Part shown: positions 1 to 6,091 of the stretch, one piece after another
Position numbering within the stretch: the stretch's first letter is position 1
Layout: each line of letters starts with the position of its first letter
Assembly (NCBI GenBank): GCA_016868095.1
Contig: VGHV01000154.1
Coordinates: 1 to 6,091 of the forward strand
From: Betaproteobacteria bacterium
GTDB lineage: Bacteria; Pseudomonadota; Gammaproteobacteria; Burkholderiales; Burkholderiaceae_E
Direction of reading: 5' to 3'
Length of the DNA stretch: 6,091 bases
Translations under genes and position numbers: made by a program
The notes under the pieces: generated by a model
Told to the model about the DNA's origin: nothing
What the model saw: only the letters and a program-made list of their open reading frames with translations
Databases searched by the model: none

Positions 1-531
1 TGGAGTTTTGGTGATGTTCGCGGCAATCCCTATCTTCAATCGACGCCAGCCTACGTGAAGTCAGAAGACGATTTGTGGCGTTTCGACAAGACGCTTGAGG
101 TTTTGACTGCTGTGATCAAAGGCGCTTCGGCGGATCGCCCCTACACCATCGGTGACTTCAACATTCATCTGATTGGGCAATTTCGACAGTTCTTGCCGAA
201 CCTTGAAGCACGCGAGCGCTTTCTCGATGAGATGTATCACTTGGGCGGCCACACCGTCTATGCGCCCGACACCATCGCTCACATCCTCAATGGCTGCGAT
301 ATCGCTTGTCGGGTGACCGAATGGAGCGTGATTGTTTTTGATCAAGTTGAGATACGAATCACTGAGCCCGAGTGGGGGAAGCCCGGTATTTACGCAACCG
401 ATATCGTGTTGGCGGCGATTAAAAAGTATAATTATAATATCGAAACAAAGATGAGCGGTCGAGGATTCCGACATCGTGATTTGCTATCAAAGTTGGCAAG
501 TAAGTGGGGCATTAAGCGCGACTACGTCTAG
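1..531 (+). CDS. Unrecognised protein, 3' portion (5' end outside window)
   Basis: An open frame runs from the first base to a TAG stop at 529-531, giving 176 visible residues. There is no in-frame stop upstream, so the true start lies left of the window; the GTG at 55 need not be a start. The protein looks soluble, mixed alpha/beta and charged, with no obvious membrane segment. Phrases such as GDFNIHLIGQFRQFLPNL and HTVYAPDTIAHILNGCDIA suggest a folded domain, and the C-terminus (RGFRHRDLLSKLASKWGIK) is a basic helix-like tail. I do not recognise the family and assign no function. Its 3' end overlaps the 3' end of the minus-strand GDT1 gene by 45 bases, so the two converge with no room for a terminator between them. 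The coding call rests on protein-like composition and on the frame staying open across the left edge. Confidence 0.7.
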   Translation, partial: WSFGDVRGNPYLQSTPAYVKSEDDLWRFDKTLEVLTAVIKGASADRPYTIGDFNIHLIGQFRQFLPNLEARERFLDEMYHLGGHTVYAPDTIAHILNGCDIACRVTEWSVIVFDQVEIRITEPEWGKPGIYATDIVLAAIKKYNYNIETKMSGRGFRHRDLLSKLASKWGIKRDYV

Positions 532-1136
532 GCCAGCCTTCTCGATCGTGGGTGCGAGCTTACTTAGCCAGTGACCATCGAGTCCCAGAAAAATCAGGCT
601 TCCTAAAGTTGCAAAAATCAGCGCAGCCAGTCCGTGAACAAGGCGCATTGGAATTTTTCCAGCGAGTTTTTCGCCCAGGTAAACAGCAGGTATGTTGGCA
701 ATCATCATGCCAAGGGTTGTCCCGAGTACTACGATTAGTGCGGATCCGTAGTGTGCGGCCATCGCAACTGTAGCGATCTGAGTTTTATCACCCATCTCAG
801 CCATAAAAAAACTCATAAATGTCACGGCAAAGACGCTACCGTATTCGGAGACCGGCTTGTCATCTTCATCAAGCCTGTCAGGAATCATGATCCAAACGGC
901 CATCGCTATAAATGGGCTTGCAAGCGTGTAGCGAAGCCAGTCGGGGTCTAGTACCGAGGTTATCCATGCGCCAGGTAGCCCGCCAAACCGTGGTTGATGA
1001 GCGTCGCAAGTAAGATGCCGAGCACGATCAACAAGGGGCGCTTAAAGCGAGCAGCTAAGACGAAAGCGAGCAGTTGGGTCTTGTCACCGATTTCGGCCAG
1101 TGCCACAACGCCTGTTGAAACAGAAAAGGCATCCAT
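487..1136 (-). pseudogene. TMEM165/GDT1 family (UPF0016) cation exchanger, broken by a one-base frameshift
   Basis: The product is a small integral membrane protein of the TMEM165/GDT1 family. Characterised members exchange Mn2+ or Ca2+ for protons, and bacterial ones export manganese. The family has two homologous halves, each with an E-x-G-D-K-(T/S) motif in the membrane. Both are present: EIGDKTQ at residues 15-21 and EMGDKTQ near residue 114 of the repaired protein. They are in different frames. The first frame starts at ATG 1136, runs 58 codons and stops at TAA (962-960). The second continues from about 970 and includes ATG 903. Adding one G at the CTGGCG near 971 restores GYLGAWIT and a continuous protein of 216 residues. 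No slippery heptamer is visible, so programmed frameshifting is unlikely. At about 190 residues usual length, the extra C-terminal tail is somewhat long. It lies 48 bases after dctM, with no strong Shine-Dalgarno. The start is bounded by an in-frame TGA eight codons upstream. Confidence 0.85.
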
Positions 1137-1184
1137 GAAGTGGCTAAGATTAGTTCACGCTACTCGATCCAAATGCGATAAAGC

Positions 1185-2504
1185 TCAAGTGATCAGACCG
1201 ACAAACCAAAGACAAATACCCGGGAAAAATAAGAGTAGCAAGGTACGGAGCGTGTCGCTAACCAAAAACGGCATCACGCCGCGATAACTTTCTGCAATCG
1301 GAACATCCTTGGCCATGCTGTTAACAACATAGACGTTTAAGCCTACGGGCGGTGCAAGCAGCCCAAACTCAACTACCATAAGCACCATGATGCCGAACCA
1401 AATTGCGACCGACTCTCTGGGCATTCCAAAGTCTAGCCCCATGACGAGCGGGAAGAAGATAGGTATCGTTAATAGAATCATAGACAGTTCGTCCATGACT
1501 GCACCAAGTACGACGTAAAAGAGCAAGATCGCAGCAACAATCGCAAAGGGCGACCATCCAAGTCCATTGACAAAAGTGCTTAGATGATTGGTTGCGCCAC
1601 TAAGGGCCAGTGCACCACTCATTACATCGGCCCCGAGAAATATTAAGAAAATCATGCCAGAGCTTTCTGCCGTGGCGTAAAAACATTCTTTAAACCCAGA
1701 CCAGCTTAGTTCGCGTCTTAGTACAGCCGAAATGAGGGTTGCTGCAGCGCCAACCGCTGCACCCTCGGTGGGTGTGAAAAAGCCACCATAAATTCCGCCG
1801 AAAACAATCAGAAAAATGCCAACGATAGGCATGACCGATAGCGTTGAAGCCCTGGTCACACCTGGTATATCGTCATCAGTGTCTGGTGCTTGTCCTGGTA
1901 CCAAGCGAACATATACAGCGATCACCACCATATAACCAATCATGGCAATCAAGCCGGGAATCATCGCTGCTGCGAAAAGTTTGGCGATGTTTTGTTCGGT
2001 CAGAATCGCGTAAATCACCAAGGGCACTGACGGCGGTATCAAAATCCCAAGCGTGCCAGCAGCTGCCAATGTTCCTGTGGCTAAGCGACCCGAATAACCG
2101 TGACGTCTCAGTTCAGGAAGCGCAACACCGGTTATGGTTGCCGCCGTCGCAACCGACGAGCCGCAAATGGCACCAAAGGCTGCACTTGCGAGTACGGCGG
2201 CCATCGCCATCCCGCCTTTAAAGCGTCGTGTGATCCCTGCGGCAAAGGCAAAGAGGGCCCGAGAAATGCCTCCTTGTGTGGCAAAGTTACCCATCAAAAT
2301 AAAGAGCGGTATAACCGAAAGATCGTAGCTTGCAAATCTTGCAAAGGCTTGAGCATTTAGATAGTTGCTAAAGCCAGGCCAACCAGTTTGCATGACATAG
2401 CCATAGGCGCCTGCAAAAAACATAGCTGCTGCGATCGGAATGCGTGCTGCCATGAGGGTGAGCATGACCCCAAACATCATCGCCACAAGAAGTAGGCCGC
2501 TCAC
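1185..2504 (-). CDS. dctM: TRAP transporter large permease subunit, DctM family
   Basis: This is the large membrane subunit of a tripartite ATP-independent periplasmic (TRAP) transporter. It carries the Na+-driven transport pathway and works with a DctQ subunit and a soluble DctP binding protein. At 439 residues the length is normal for DctM. Family signatures seen are ARIPIAAAMFFAG near residues 20-32, GSSVATAATITGVALPE near 115-131, GTLGILIPPSVPLVIY near 150-165, GIYGGFFTPTEGAAVGA near 237-253 and FGLLAPPVGLNVYVV near 380-394. The chain is hydrophobic throughout, with about a dozen predicted membrane segments. The start is GTG at 2504; its GTGA overlaps the TGA stop of dctQ by four bases, which fits translational coupling. 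The substrate cannot be read from this subunit: C4-dicarboxylates are the classic case, but other organic acids and sugar acids are also carried by TRAP systems. Confidence 0.95.
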   Translation of the reverse strand: MSGLLLVAMMFGVMLTLMAARIPIAAAMFFAGAYGYVMQTGWPGFSNYLNAQAFARFASYDLSVIPLFILMGNFATQGGISRALFAFAAGITRRFKGGMAMAAVLASAAFGAICGSSVATAATITGVALPELRRHGYSGRLATGTLAAAGTLGILIPPSVPLVIYAILTEQNIAKLFAAAMIPGLIAMIGYMVVIAVYVRLVPGQAPDTDDDIPGVTRASTLSVMPIVGIFLIVFGGIYGGFFTPTEGAAVGAAATLISAVLRRELSWSGFKECFYATAESSGMIFLIFLGADVMSGALALSGATNHLSTFVNGLGWSPFAIVAAILLFYVVLGAVMDELSMILLTIPIFFPLVMGLDFGMPRESVAIWFGIMVLMVVEFGLLAPPVGLNVYVVNSMAKDVPIAESYRGVMPFLVSDTLRTLLLLFFPGICLWFVGLIT

Positions 2505-2995
2505 CGGAGTTCTGATCCGTTGTTATCCATCAACCCAATGGCCTGTGCTGAGGCAATTAAGCTGGTAAGCCCAAAGGCCGGGACCATAAAACCATAGGTG
2601 ATCCACTCGGGAAATCCCAAAATCATCGTCCCGCTCGAACTTTGAAAGGCGTTTAAGCCACCCACGCCGGTACGCCAGGCAAGGATGAAAAAACAGACTG
2701 CCAATAGCCATGCACCGAGTCGATCCAAGCGATGAATCGTGCTTGACGAACAACGCGTCGTGAAGAAATCGACAATGATGTTCCCACGTCTTACCTGGCA
2801 AAGCGGCATGAATAAAGCGATGGCAGCACCGGCAGCAACGCCTGACAATTCAAAATCGCCAGTGATCGGCCGACCTATAAACTCACGCCCGATGATGCTT
2901 GCGCAAGTCATCAGGGTGATAGCAGTAAGCAGCAAGCCCGCGAGTATCGCGCAAAACCTCGCGAGCCAGGACAAGAGATGGCTTAAGTGGAACAT
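2501..2995 (-). CDS. dctQ: TRAP transporter small permease subunit, DctQ family
   Basis: This is the small membrane subunit of a TRAP transporter, which pairs with DctM in the inner membrane. From ATG 2995 it is 164 residues, usual for the family. Four hydrophobic segments lie near residues 14-34, 48-66, 92-112 and 130-153. Family-like stretches are IIGREFIGRPITGDFEL (34-50) and LFMPLCQVRRGNIIVDFFT (61-79). The frame is open further upstream, to a TTG at 3046 (181 residues). I prefer ATG 2995 because the extra 17 residues are polar and unlike the family N-terminus, and an N-terminus of a few residues before the first helix is typical. Neither start has a good Shine-Dalgarno. The stop overlaps the dctM start by four bases. 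No dctP binding-protein gene lies beside it, although dctP commonly precedes dctQ. Confidence 0.9.
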   Translation of the reverse strand: MFHLSHLLSWLARFCAILAGLLLTAITLMTCASIIGREFIGRPITGDFELSGVAAGAAIALFMPLCQVRRGNIIVDFFTTRCSSSTIHRLDRLGAWLLAVCFFILAWRTGVGGLNAFQSSSGTMILGFPEWITYGFMVPAFGLTSLIASAQAIGLMDNNGSELR

Positions 2996-3004
2996 GGGTG
3001 AGTA

Positions 3005-3051
3005 GCTTGCAGTCGATCCGTTCTCGCGGACTCTAACATGCTGCAAGCATG
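3005..3051. repeat. Overlapping inverted repeats between tdk and dctQ
   Basis: CATGCT-GCA-AGCATG at 3037-3051 is a perfect six-base stem with a three-base loop. An eight-base inverted repeat, GCTTGCAG (3005-3012) and CTGCAAGC (3041-3048), shares its right arm with that hairpin, so the two structures would exclude each other in RNA. They lie in the 69-base gap between the tdk stop and the preferred dctQ start. There is no T run after either on the minus strand, so an intrinsic terminator is unlikely. Confidence 0.45.
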
Positions 3052-3064
3052 GGCTGAATGAGCT

Positions 3065-3661
3065 TCAGCCAAACAGGCCTGGTGCTTGCGCAGGCGGTGC
3101 ATCATCATCAGCGTAAAAGCACTTCGGGCAGACTGCTCGGTAGCGCTCGTTACCACCAATTTCAATTTGCAAGCCTTCTCGAACCCGGTTTCCTTGATCA
3201 TCAATGCGCATATTCATGGAGGCCTTGCGGCCGCATGCACAAATTGTCTTCATTTCCTCCAGGTCATCGGCAAGGCTAAGCAAGGCTAGTGATCCTGCAA
3301 AGCCATCGCCTTTGAAATCGCTACGCAAACCATAGCAAATTACCGGTAGGCCATCAACGTGCGCTAAGCGATGAAGCTGTTGCACCTGGCTTATGCTTAG
3401 AAATTGGGCTTCGTCAATCAAGATACAGGCAAGGTCTGCTGGCAGGTTTTGCCGAGAAAACATCGAATCAGCCCCAAACAAAGCGGCCTCGCGCTTAATA
3501 CCTAATCGGGAACTCACATATCCAAAGCCACTTCGGTGGTCGAGCGCAGCAGTGAAGATCATCACCTTCATGCCGCGCTCAGCGTAGTTATGGGCAACCT
3601 GCAGTAGGGCAGTTGACTTACCAGCATTCATCGCCGCATAGCGAAAATAGAGCTTTGCCAT
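3065..3661 (-). CDS. tdk: Thymidine kinase (type II, cytosolic)
   Basis: Thymidine kinase transfers phosphate from ATP to thymidine to make dTMP in the pyrimidine salvage pathway, in the cytoplasm. The 198-residue protein follows the E. coli Tdk pattern from end to end, starting [17 protein letters not shown] with the P-loop at residues 10-17. LIDEAQF at 81-87 holds the Mg-binding Asp83 and the catalytic Glu84; E. coli has DECQF here. [13 protein letters not shown] spans 109-121. The structural zinc site is C141-x-C143 with C178-P-K-C181, and IGGNERY (168-174) is the thymidine-binding lasso region. A short D/P/A-rich tail (about 185-198) follows the last cysteine pair. The ATG at 3661 matches the family N-terminus exactly, though no strong Shine-Dalgarno precedes it. 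As sequenced, the aceA frame overlaps this start by 44 bases; if the aceA stop is restored the gap is about 57 bases. Confidence 0.97.
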   Translation of the reverse strand: MAKLYFRYAAMNAGKSTALLQVAHNYAERGMKVMIFTAALDHRSGFGYVSSRLGIKREAALFGADSMFSRQNLPADLACILIDEAQFLSISQVQQLHRLAHVDGLPVICYGLRSDFKGDGFAGSLALLSLADDLEEMKTICACGRKASMNMRIDDQGNRVREGLQIEIGGNERYRAVCPKCFYADDDAPPAQAPGLFG

Positions 3662-5006
3662 GGGCGATGAATATAGCCGACTTATGCGACTCGGGAGAGC
3701 TTCGATTGGGCCTCGGCGTCAAAAATTGTTCGTCTTCTGTGGACCCTTTTAGCGCTGCTGTTGCGGCATTGCGCTCGACCGTCGTAGTGACTGCGTCAAA
3801 GTATCCGGTTCCTACTTCGCGCTGGTGTTTTACAGCTGTAAAGCCCTTATCAGCCGCTGCAAACTCCGATTGTTGAAGCTCGACGAAAGCAGTCATATGC
3901 TTGCGTGCATAACCATAGGCAAGATTGAACATCGAGTAATTCAAACTGTGAAAGCCTGCCAAGGTAATGAACTGAAACTTATAACCCATAGCCGCTAGTT
4001 CGCGCTGAAACTTTGCAATGCTTGTATCGTCCAAATGCTTCTTCCAGTTAAACGATGGTGAGCAGTTGTAGGCCAGCATCTTGCCTGGAAATTTTGCATG
4101 AATCGCCTCGGCGTAAGCCTTTGCAAAAGCCAGATCAGGCTTTCCTGTCTCGCACCAGATCAAGTCAGCATAAGGCGCGTAGGCCAGACCACGCGCAATC
4201 GCCTGATCAAAGCCAGCACGACTGCGATAAAAGCCCTCGACGGTGCGCTCCCCGGTTAAAAAGGCTCGATCGTTTTCATCAACATCAGAAGTCACCAGGT
4301 CAGCAGCCTCGGCATCCGTTCTAGCGAACAGTACGGTTGGTACACCTAAAACGTCGGCGGCAAGGCGCGCAGCGAGCAGCTTTGAGACGGCTTCTCTGGT
4401 TGGAACAAGTACTTTTCCGCCGAGGTGCCCACATTTTTTGGCCGACGCAAGTTGGTCTTCAAAGTGAACACCCGCAGCGCCAGCTTTAATCATTGCTTTC
4501 ATTAACTCAAAAGCATTGAGGACCCCGCCGAAACCGGCCTTGGCATCGGCAACAATCGGTAACATGAAATCCACATAGGACGGATCACTTGCTTGAAGGC
4601 CTTCCATCGATTGGATTTGGTCGGCCCTCATCAGTGCGTTATTGATTTTTTCAACGACCGAGGGTACTGAGTTGACGGGGTAAAGCGACTGGTCGGGATA
4701 CATTTCGCCAGCAAGATTCGCATCGCCTGCAACCTGCCATCCTGATAGGTAAACCGCTTTTAAGCCGGCTTTGGCTTGTTGCATGGCTTGATTACCAGTC
4801 AAAGCACCTAAGGTGTTGACGAAATCCTCACTTTGGAGAAGTCGCCAAAGCTTCTCGGCCCCGCTTCTTGCAAGACTGTGCTCCACTTGGAAAGATCCTC
4901 TTAGACGCACGACATCGGCAGCCGAATAGTTACGTTGAATACCGCTCCAACGGGGCTGCGACCAATCCTTTTGCAGCTTTTGCACTTCCAGTTCGAATCG
5001 AGACAT
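3618..5006 (-). CDS. aceA: Isocitrate lyase, with an abnormal C-terminal extension
   Basis: Isocitrate lyase cleaves isocitrate to glyoxylate and succinate, the first step of the glyoxylate shunt, as a cytoplasmic Mg-dependent tetramer. Clear signatures are SGWQVAGD (88-95), the catalytic KKCGH at 190-194 with Cys192, [11 protein letters not shown] (227-237), WCETGKPDL (284-292), [10 protein letters not shown] (314-323) and [13 protein letters not shown] (348-360). The start is ATG 5006 with AGGAG six bases upstream. As sequenced the frame gives 462 residues. Residues 1-428, ending GSTEDEQF, match the normal length and end of bacterial AceA. The last 34 residues ([10 protein letters not shown]...) resemble nothing in the family and overlap tdk by 44 bases. 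The Phe428 codon is followed by TTG in a run of five T; with four T it would read TTT TGA and stop exactly at EQF. I infer a one-base insertion near 3721-3725 and a natural end near 3719. No malate synthase gene is in view. Confidence 0.97.
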   Translation of the reverse strand: MSRFELEVQKLQKDWSQPRWSGIQRNYSAADVVRLRGSFQVEHSLARSGAEKLWRLLQSEDFVNTLGALTGNQAMQQAKAGLKAVYLSGWQVAGDANLAGEMYPDQSLYPVNSVPSVVEKINNALMRADQIQSMEGLQASDPSYVDFMLPIVADAKAGFGGVLNAFELMKAMIKAGAAGVHFEDQLASAKKCGHLGGKVLVPTREAVSKLLAARLAADVLGVPTVLFARTDAEAADLVTSDVDENDRAFLTGERTVEGFYRSRAGFDQAIARGLAYAPYADLIWCETGKPDLAFAKAYAEAIHAKFPGKMLAYNCSPSFNWKKHLDDTSIAKFQRELAAMGYKFQFITLAGFHSLNYSMFNLAYGYARKHMTAFVELQQSEFAAADKGFTAVKHQREVGTGYFDAVTTTVERNAATAALKGSTEDEQFLTPRPNRSSPESHKSAIFIAHGKALFSLCGDECW

Positions 5007-5012
5007 ATGACG

Positions 5013-5017
5013 CTCCT
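5013..5017 (-). promoter_or_regulatory. aceA ribosome-binding site
   Basis: Read on the minus strand, AGGAG stands six bases before the ATG at 5006 (AGGAGCGTCATATG). It is the strongest Shine-Dalgarno in the minus-strand gene row and fixes the aceA start. Confidence 0.85.
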
Positions 5018-5075
5018 AATTTGATAAATGAGAACGGTTAATTCGATTAGACGTCAGTGGCTATTGACATGATGC

Positions 5076-5103
5076 AGTGTAGCAAAAGCAAAATTTATAT
5101 CAA
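5076..5103 (-). promoter_or_regulatory. Candidate sigma-70 promoter for aceA
   Basis: On the minus strand, TTGATA (5103-5098, five of six matches to TTGACA) and TACACT (5081-5076, four of six to TATAAT) are separated by 16 bases. Transcription would begin near 5069, leaving a leader of roughly 60 bases before the aceA ATG. The upstream flank is very AT-rich, like an UP element. This would be the natural promoter for aceA and possibly the whole aceA-tdk-dctQM row. It is a consensus match by eye only. Confidence 0.5.
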
Positions 5104-5122
5104 AAATAATTAATAATTGATA
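5098..5122. promoter_or_regulatory. Dyad TATCAA-N13-TTGATA over the aceA -35 box, possible operator
   Basis: The arms TATCAA (5098-5103) and TTGATA (5117-5122) form a perfect six-base inverted repeat around an AT-only spacer of 13 bases. The left arm is the candidate aceA -35 hexamer itself, so a dimeric regulator bound here would block or reposition polymerase. AT-rich DNA produces such dyads by chance, and I cannot name a regulator. Confidence 0.25.
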
Positions 5123-5233
5123 AAACAAGGACTTAGAGTGTTTTTTCGTATTATGAAAAACTATCTCTCACCCTGAGAAAAATAATTTTTGCAGTGCACG
5201 AGCGTGAATTGCCTACATGGCTTATCGGCGCTT

Positions 5234-5326
5234 TCAGTCATCGGTGTCCATGACGAGCATGAGCGCGCAGTAAGGCTTGAGGGTTTCAAAGGCGGGATTG
5301 GTCCTTGGGGCGATGCGCGGATCCAG
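5234..5326 (-). pseudogene. Possible remnant of the 3' end of an unknown gene
   Basis: On the minus strand, 30 codons between two in-frame stops (TGA at 5329-5327 and TGA at 5236-5234) read like a natural protein C-terminus, including RTNPAFETLKPYCALMLVMD and ending DTDD. The codons favour G or C in the third position, unlike the AT-rich flanks, and there is no start codon of the usual kind. I do not recognise the family. The in-phase plus-strand frame (GTG 5204 to TAA 5365, 53 codons) is also open, so the coding strand is not certain. Upstream on the minus strand no continuation is obvious in any frame, which suggests decay or chance. Confidence 0.3.
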
Positions 5327-5484
5327 TCAATCTGTTTAGTCCAAATGCCGTTTAGATCGTACTAATGATTGGATCATATTGCACATTTATCTTGATTGAG
5401 ATGATTGGCAAACCTGGCTTTAGGCTCTTGGTAGAGGGCTATTGATTAGAGGTGCGAAAGTCTGACAAACGGCTTGATAAAAGC

Positions 5485-5514
5485 TTGAATCAAATGGCAA
5501 AAATTCGTTATGCT
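5485..5514 (+). promoter_or_regulatory. Weak candidate promoter for the right-edge gene
   Basis: TTGAAT (5485-5490) and TATGCT (5509-5514) each match four of six consensus bases with an 18-base spacer. The start would be near 5521, giving an A-rich leader of about 57 bases before ATG 5578. The match is weak and is supported mainly by position. Confidence 0.3.
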
Positions 5515-5577
5515 TGCGACATGGGAATAACACTTAAAAAATTACAATAAAAATAACAAATTGTTGGTGATTATCGA

Positions 5578-6091
5578 ATGCCTTTGGATAAGCTAGCGTC
5601 AAGTCAGTCGTATTTGCATTGCTCAGATCAGAAGCTCTCAGAGCGATCGTATCGCTTGGGTCACCAAAGCTGGACTGCGTCAAATCTCTTTGTCCACAGC
5701 TACCATGACGAAATCGCATACTTCACCACGCGATGGGATGCGCTTTGTCCTTACATCGATGTCAACGAGGCGATGTTACGCGTTGCACCGCAACCCCTGC
5801 TCATCTATGCACTGCCTCCTGAAAGCGAGTGGGGTCATCCTATTCGTGACGCATACGGACTTGTGGCTGTGAGAGAAGAAGGCTATTGGACCGAAGGTCG
5901 AAGGGCACGCAAGTTTAAAGAGTTGCGTCAAAAGCATCGACGGTTTGACCATAGCGTGCAGCAGATACCGGGCGCGATGCTAACGGCAAAAGATATTGAG
6001 ACCTGGGGAAGCGAGCATTTTGCTCGTTATGAAATTGATCCTGCTGAGGTGGATGGCTTTCTCGACTATGTCAGCGACCTTGATCTACTCG
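5578..6091 (+). CDS. Unrecognised protein, 5' portion (3' end outside window)
   Basis: An open frame begins at ATG 5578 and continues without a stop to the right edge, giving 171 residues. In-frame TAA at 5554-5556 and no other start codon between limit the start to this ATG or a later one. Only a weak GGTGA-like ribosome-binding site precedes it. The protein has no signal peptide or membrane segment in view and is rich in aromatic and charged residues. Notable stretches are FTTRWDALCPYIDVNEAMLR, VAPQPLLIYALPPESEWGHP, and a strongly basic helix RRARKFKELRQKHRRF near residues 110-125, followed by an acidic part. The basic helix recalls the connecting helix in some GNAT/CelD or FemAB-like acyltransferases, but this is only a resemblance and I assign no function. 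It is divergent from aceA. It does not look like AceK, the isocitrate dehydrogenase kinase often found near aceA. Confidence 0.75.
   Translation, partial: MPLDKLASSQSYLHCSDQKLSERSYRLGHQSWTASNLFVHSYHDEIAYFTTRWDALCPYIDVNEAMLRVAPQPLLIYALPPESEWGHPIRDAYGLVAVREEGYWTEGRRARKFKELRQKHRRFDHSVQQIPGAMLTAKDIETWGSEHFARYEIDPAEVDGFLDYVSDLDLL

Larger units (their letters stand above)
5007..5577. other. Divergent intergenic region between aceA and the right-edge gene
   Basis: This stretch of 571 bases holds no confident gene. Next to aceA (5007-5160) it is AT-rich and carries the ribosome-binding site, candidate promoter and dyad. A weak A/T hairpin lies at 5142-5160 (TTTTTC, seven-base loop, GAAAAA), and a five-base stem, TCTCA-CCC-TGAGA, at 5166-5178. 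Neither has the shape of a good terminator. The middle (about 5191-5365) is less AT-rich and looks formerly coding, mainly on the minus strand. The stretch 5366-5480 shows nothing I can assign. The end (5485-5577) holds a weak plus-strand promoter and an A-rich leader. No tRNA cloverleaf or riboswitch core was recognised. Confidence 0.7.

Noticed and set aside
61..474. Minus-strand open frame opposite the left-edge gene
   Set aside because: It is the antisense shadow of a longer protein-like frame that stays open to the window edge; its translation shows no family features.
960..975. Programmed ribosomal frameshift in the GDT1 gene
   Set aside because: No slippery heptamer or homopolymer of useful length lies at the junction, and no family precedent is known to me.
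2983..3204. Minus-strand frame spanning the end of tdk and the gap to dctQ
   Set aside because: It overlaps the conserved tdk zinc-site region in another frame and has no domain features.
4055..4467. Plus-strand frames inside aceA
   Set aside because: Their translations are rich in Ser, Arg and Pro, as expected for antisense of a conserved gene; aceA explains this DNA.
5064..5069. Plus-strand TTGACA as a -35 box
   Set aside because: No -10-like hexamer lies at 15-19 bases downstream; the nearest AT-rich candidate is about 26 bases away.
5166..5178. TCTCA-CCC-TGAGA stem followed by A/T runs as a terminator
   Set aside because: The stem has only five pairs and no gene ends nearby on either strand.
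5204..5365. Plus-strand 53-codon frame starting with GTG
   Set aside because: It is the in-phase antisense of the minus-strand fragment, which reads more like protein; no ribosome-binding site precedes it.

Overview
This window looks like chromosomal DNA from a proteobacterium, probably beta or gamma. Base composition is balanced by eye. The thymidine kinase closely resembles the E. coli type, and the isocitrate lyase is a bacterial AceA of about 428 residues. No phage, IS, tRNA, rRNA or CRISPR elements were seen. The genus cannot be fixed from the sequence alone.

Layout. Positions 1-531 (+) hold the 3' end of an unrecognised gene that enters from the left edge. All well-identified genes lie on the minus strand and read right to left: aceA (isocitrate lyase, ATG at 5006), tdk (thymidine kinase, 3661-3065), dctQ-type and dctM-type TRAP transporter subunits (2995-2501 and 2504-1185), and a TMEM165/GDT1-family cation exchanger (1136-487). 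Gaps are short, or genes overlap, and no clear terminator separates them, so they could be one transcript starting upstream of aceA. A non-coding, AT-rich region (5007-5577) carries the aceA ribosome-binding site, a candidate aceA promoter with a dyad over its -35 box, and a short minus-strand fragment that reads like the end of a decayed gene. From 5578 (+) a second unrecognised gene diverges and runs off the right edge.

How the genes fit together. Isocitrate lyase opens the glyoxylate shunt, used for growth on acetate, fatty acids and other C2 units. The TRAP genes encode the membrane half of an organic-acid-type importer, but the periplasmic binding protein gene is not in the window. Thymidine kinase salvages thymidine. 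The GDT1 protein probably exports Mn2+ or exchanges another cation. Carbon scavenging is a plausible link between aceA and the transporter; tdk and the exchanger may simply be passengers.

Main anomalies. Two reading frames disagree with their families by exactly one base. The GDT1 gene lacks one G at a G run (plus-strand cc at 971-972), which splits the protein into two frames. The aceA gene has one extra T at a T run (plus-strand aaaaa at 3721-3725), which destroys the expected stop after STEDEQF and adds 34 residues running into tdk. Both sit at homopolymers in otherwise well-conserved sequence, which suggests sequencing or assembly errors or very recent mutations. I found no convincing new biological system; the most unexplained parts are the two edge genes and the aceA upstream region.
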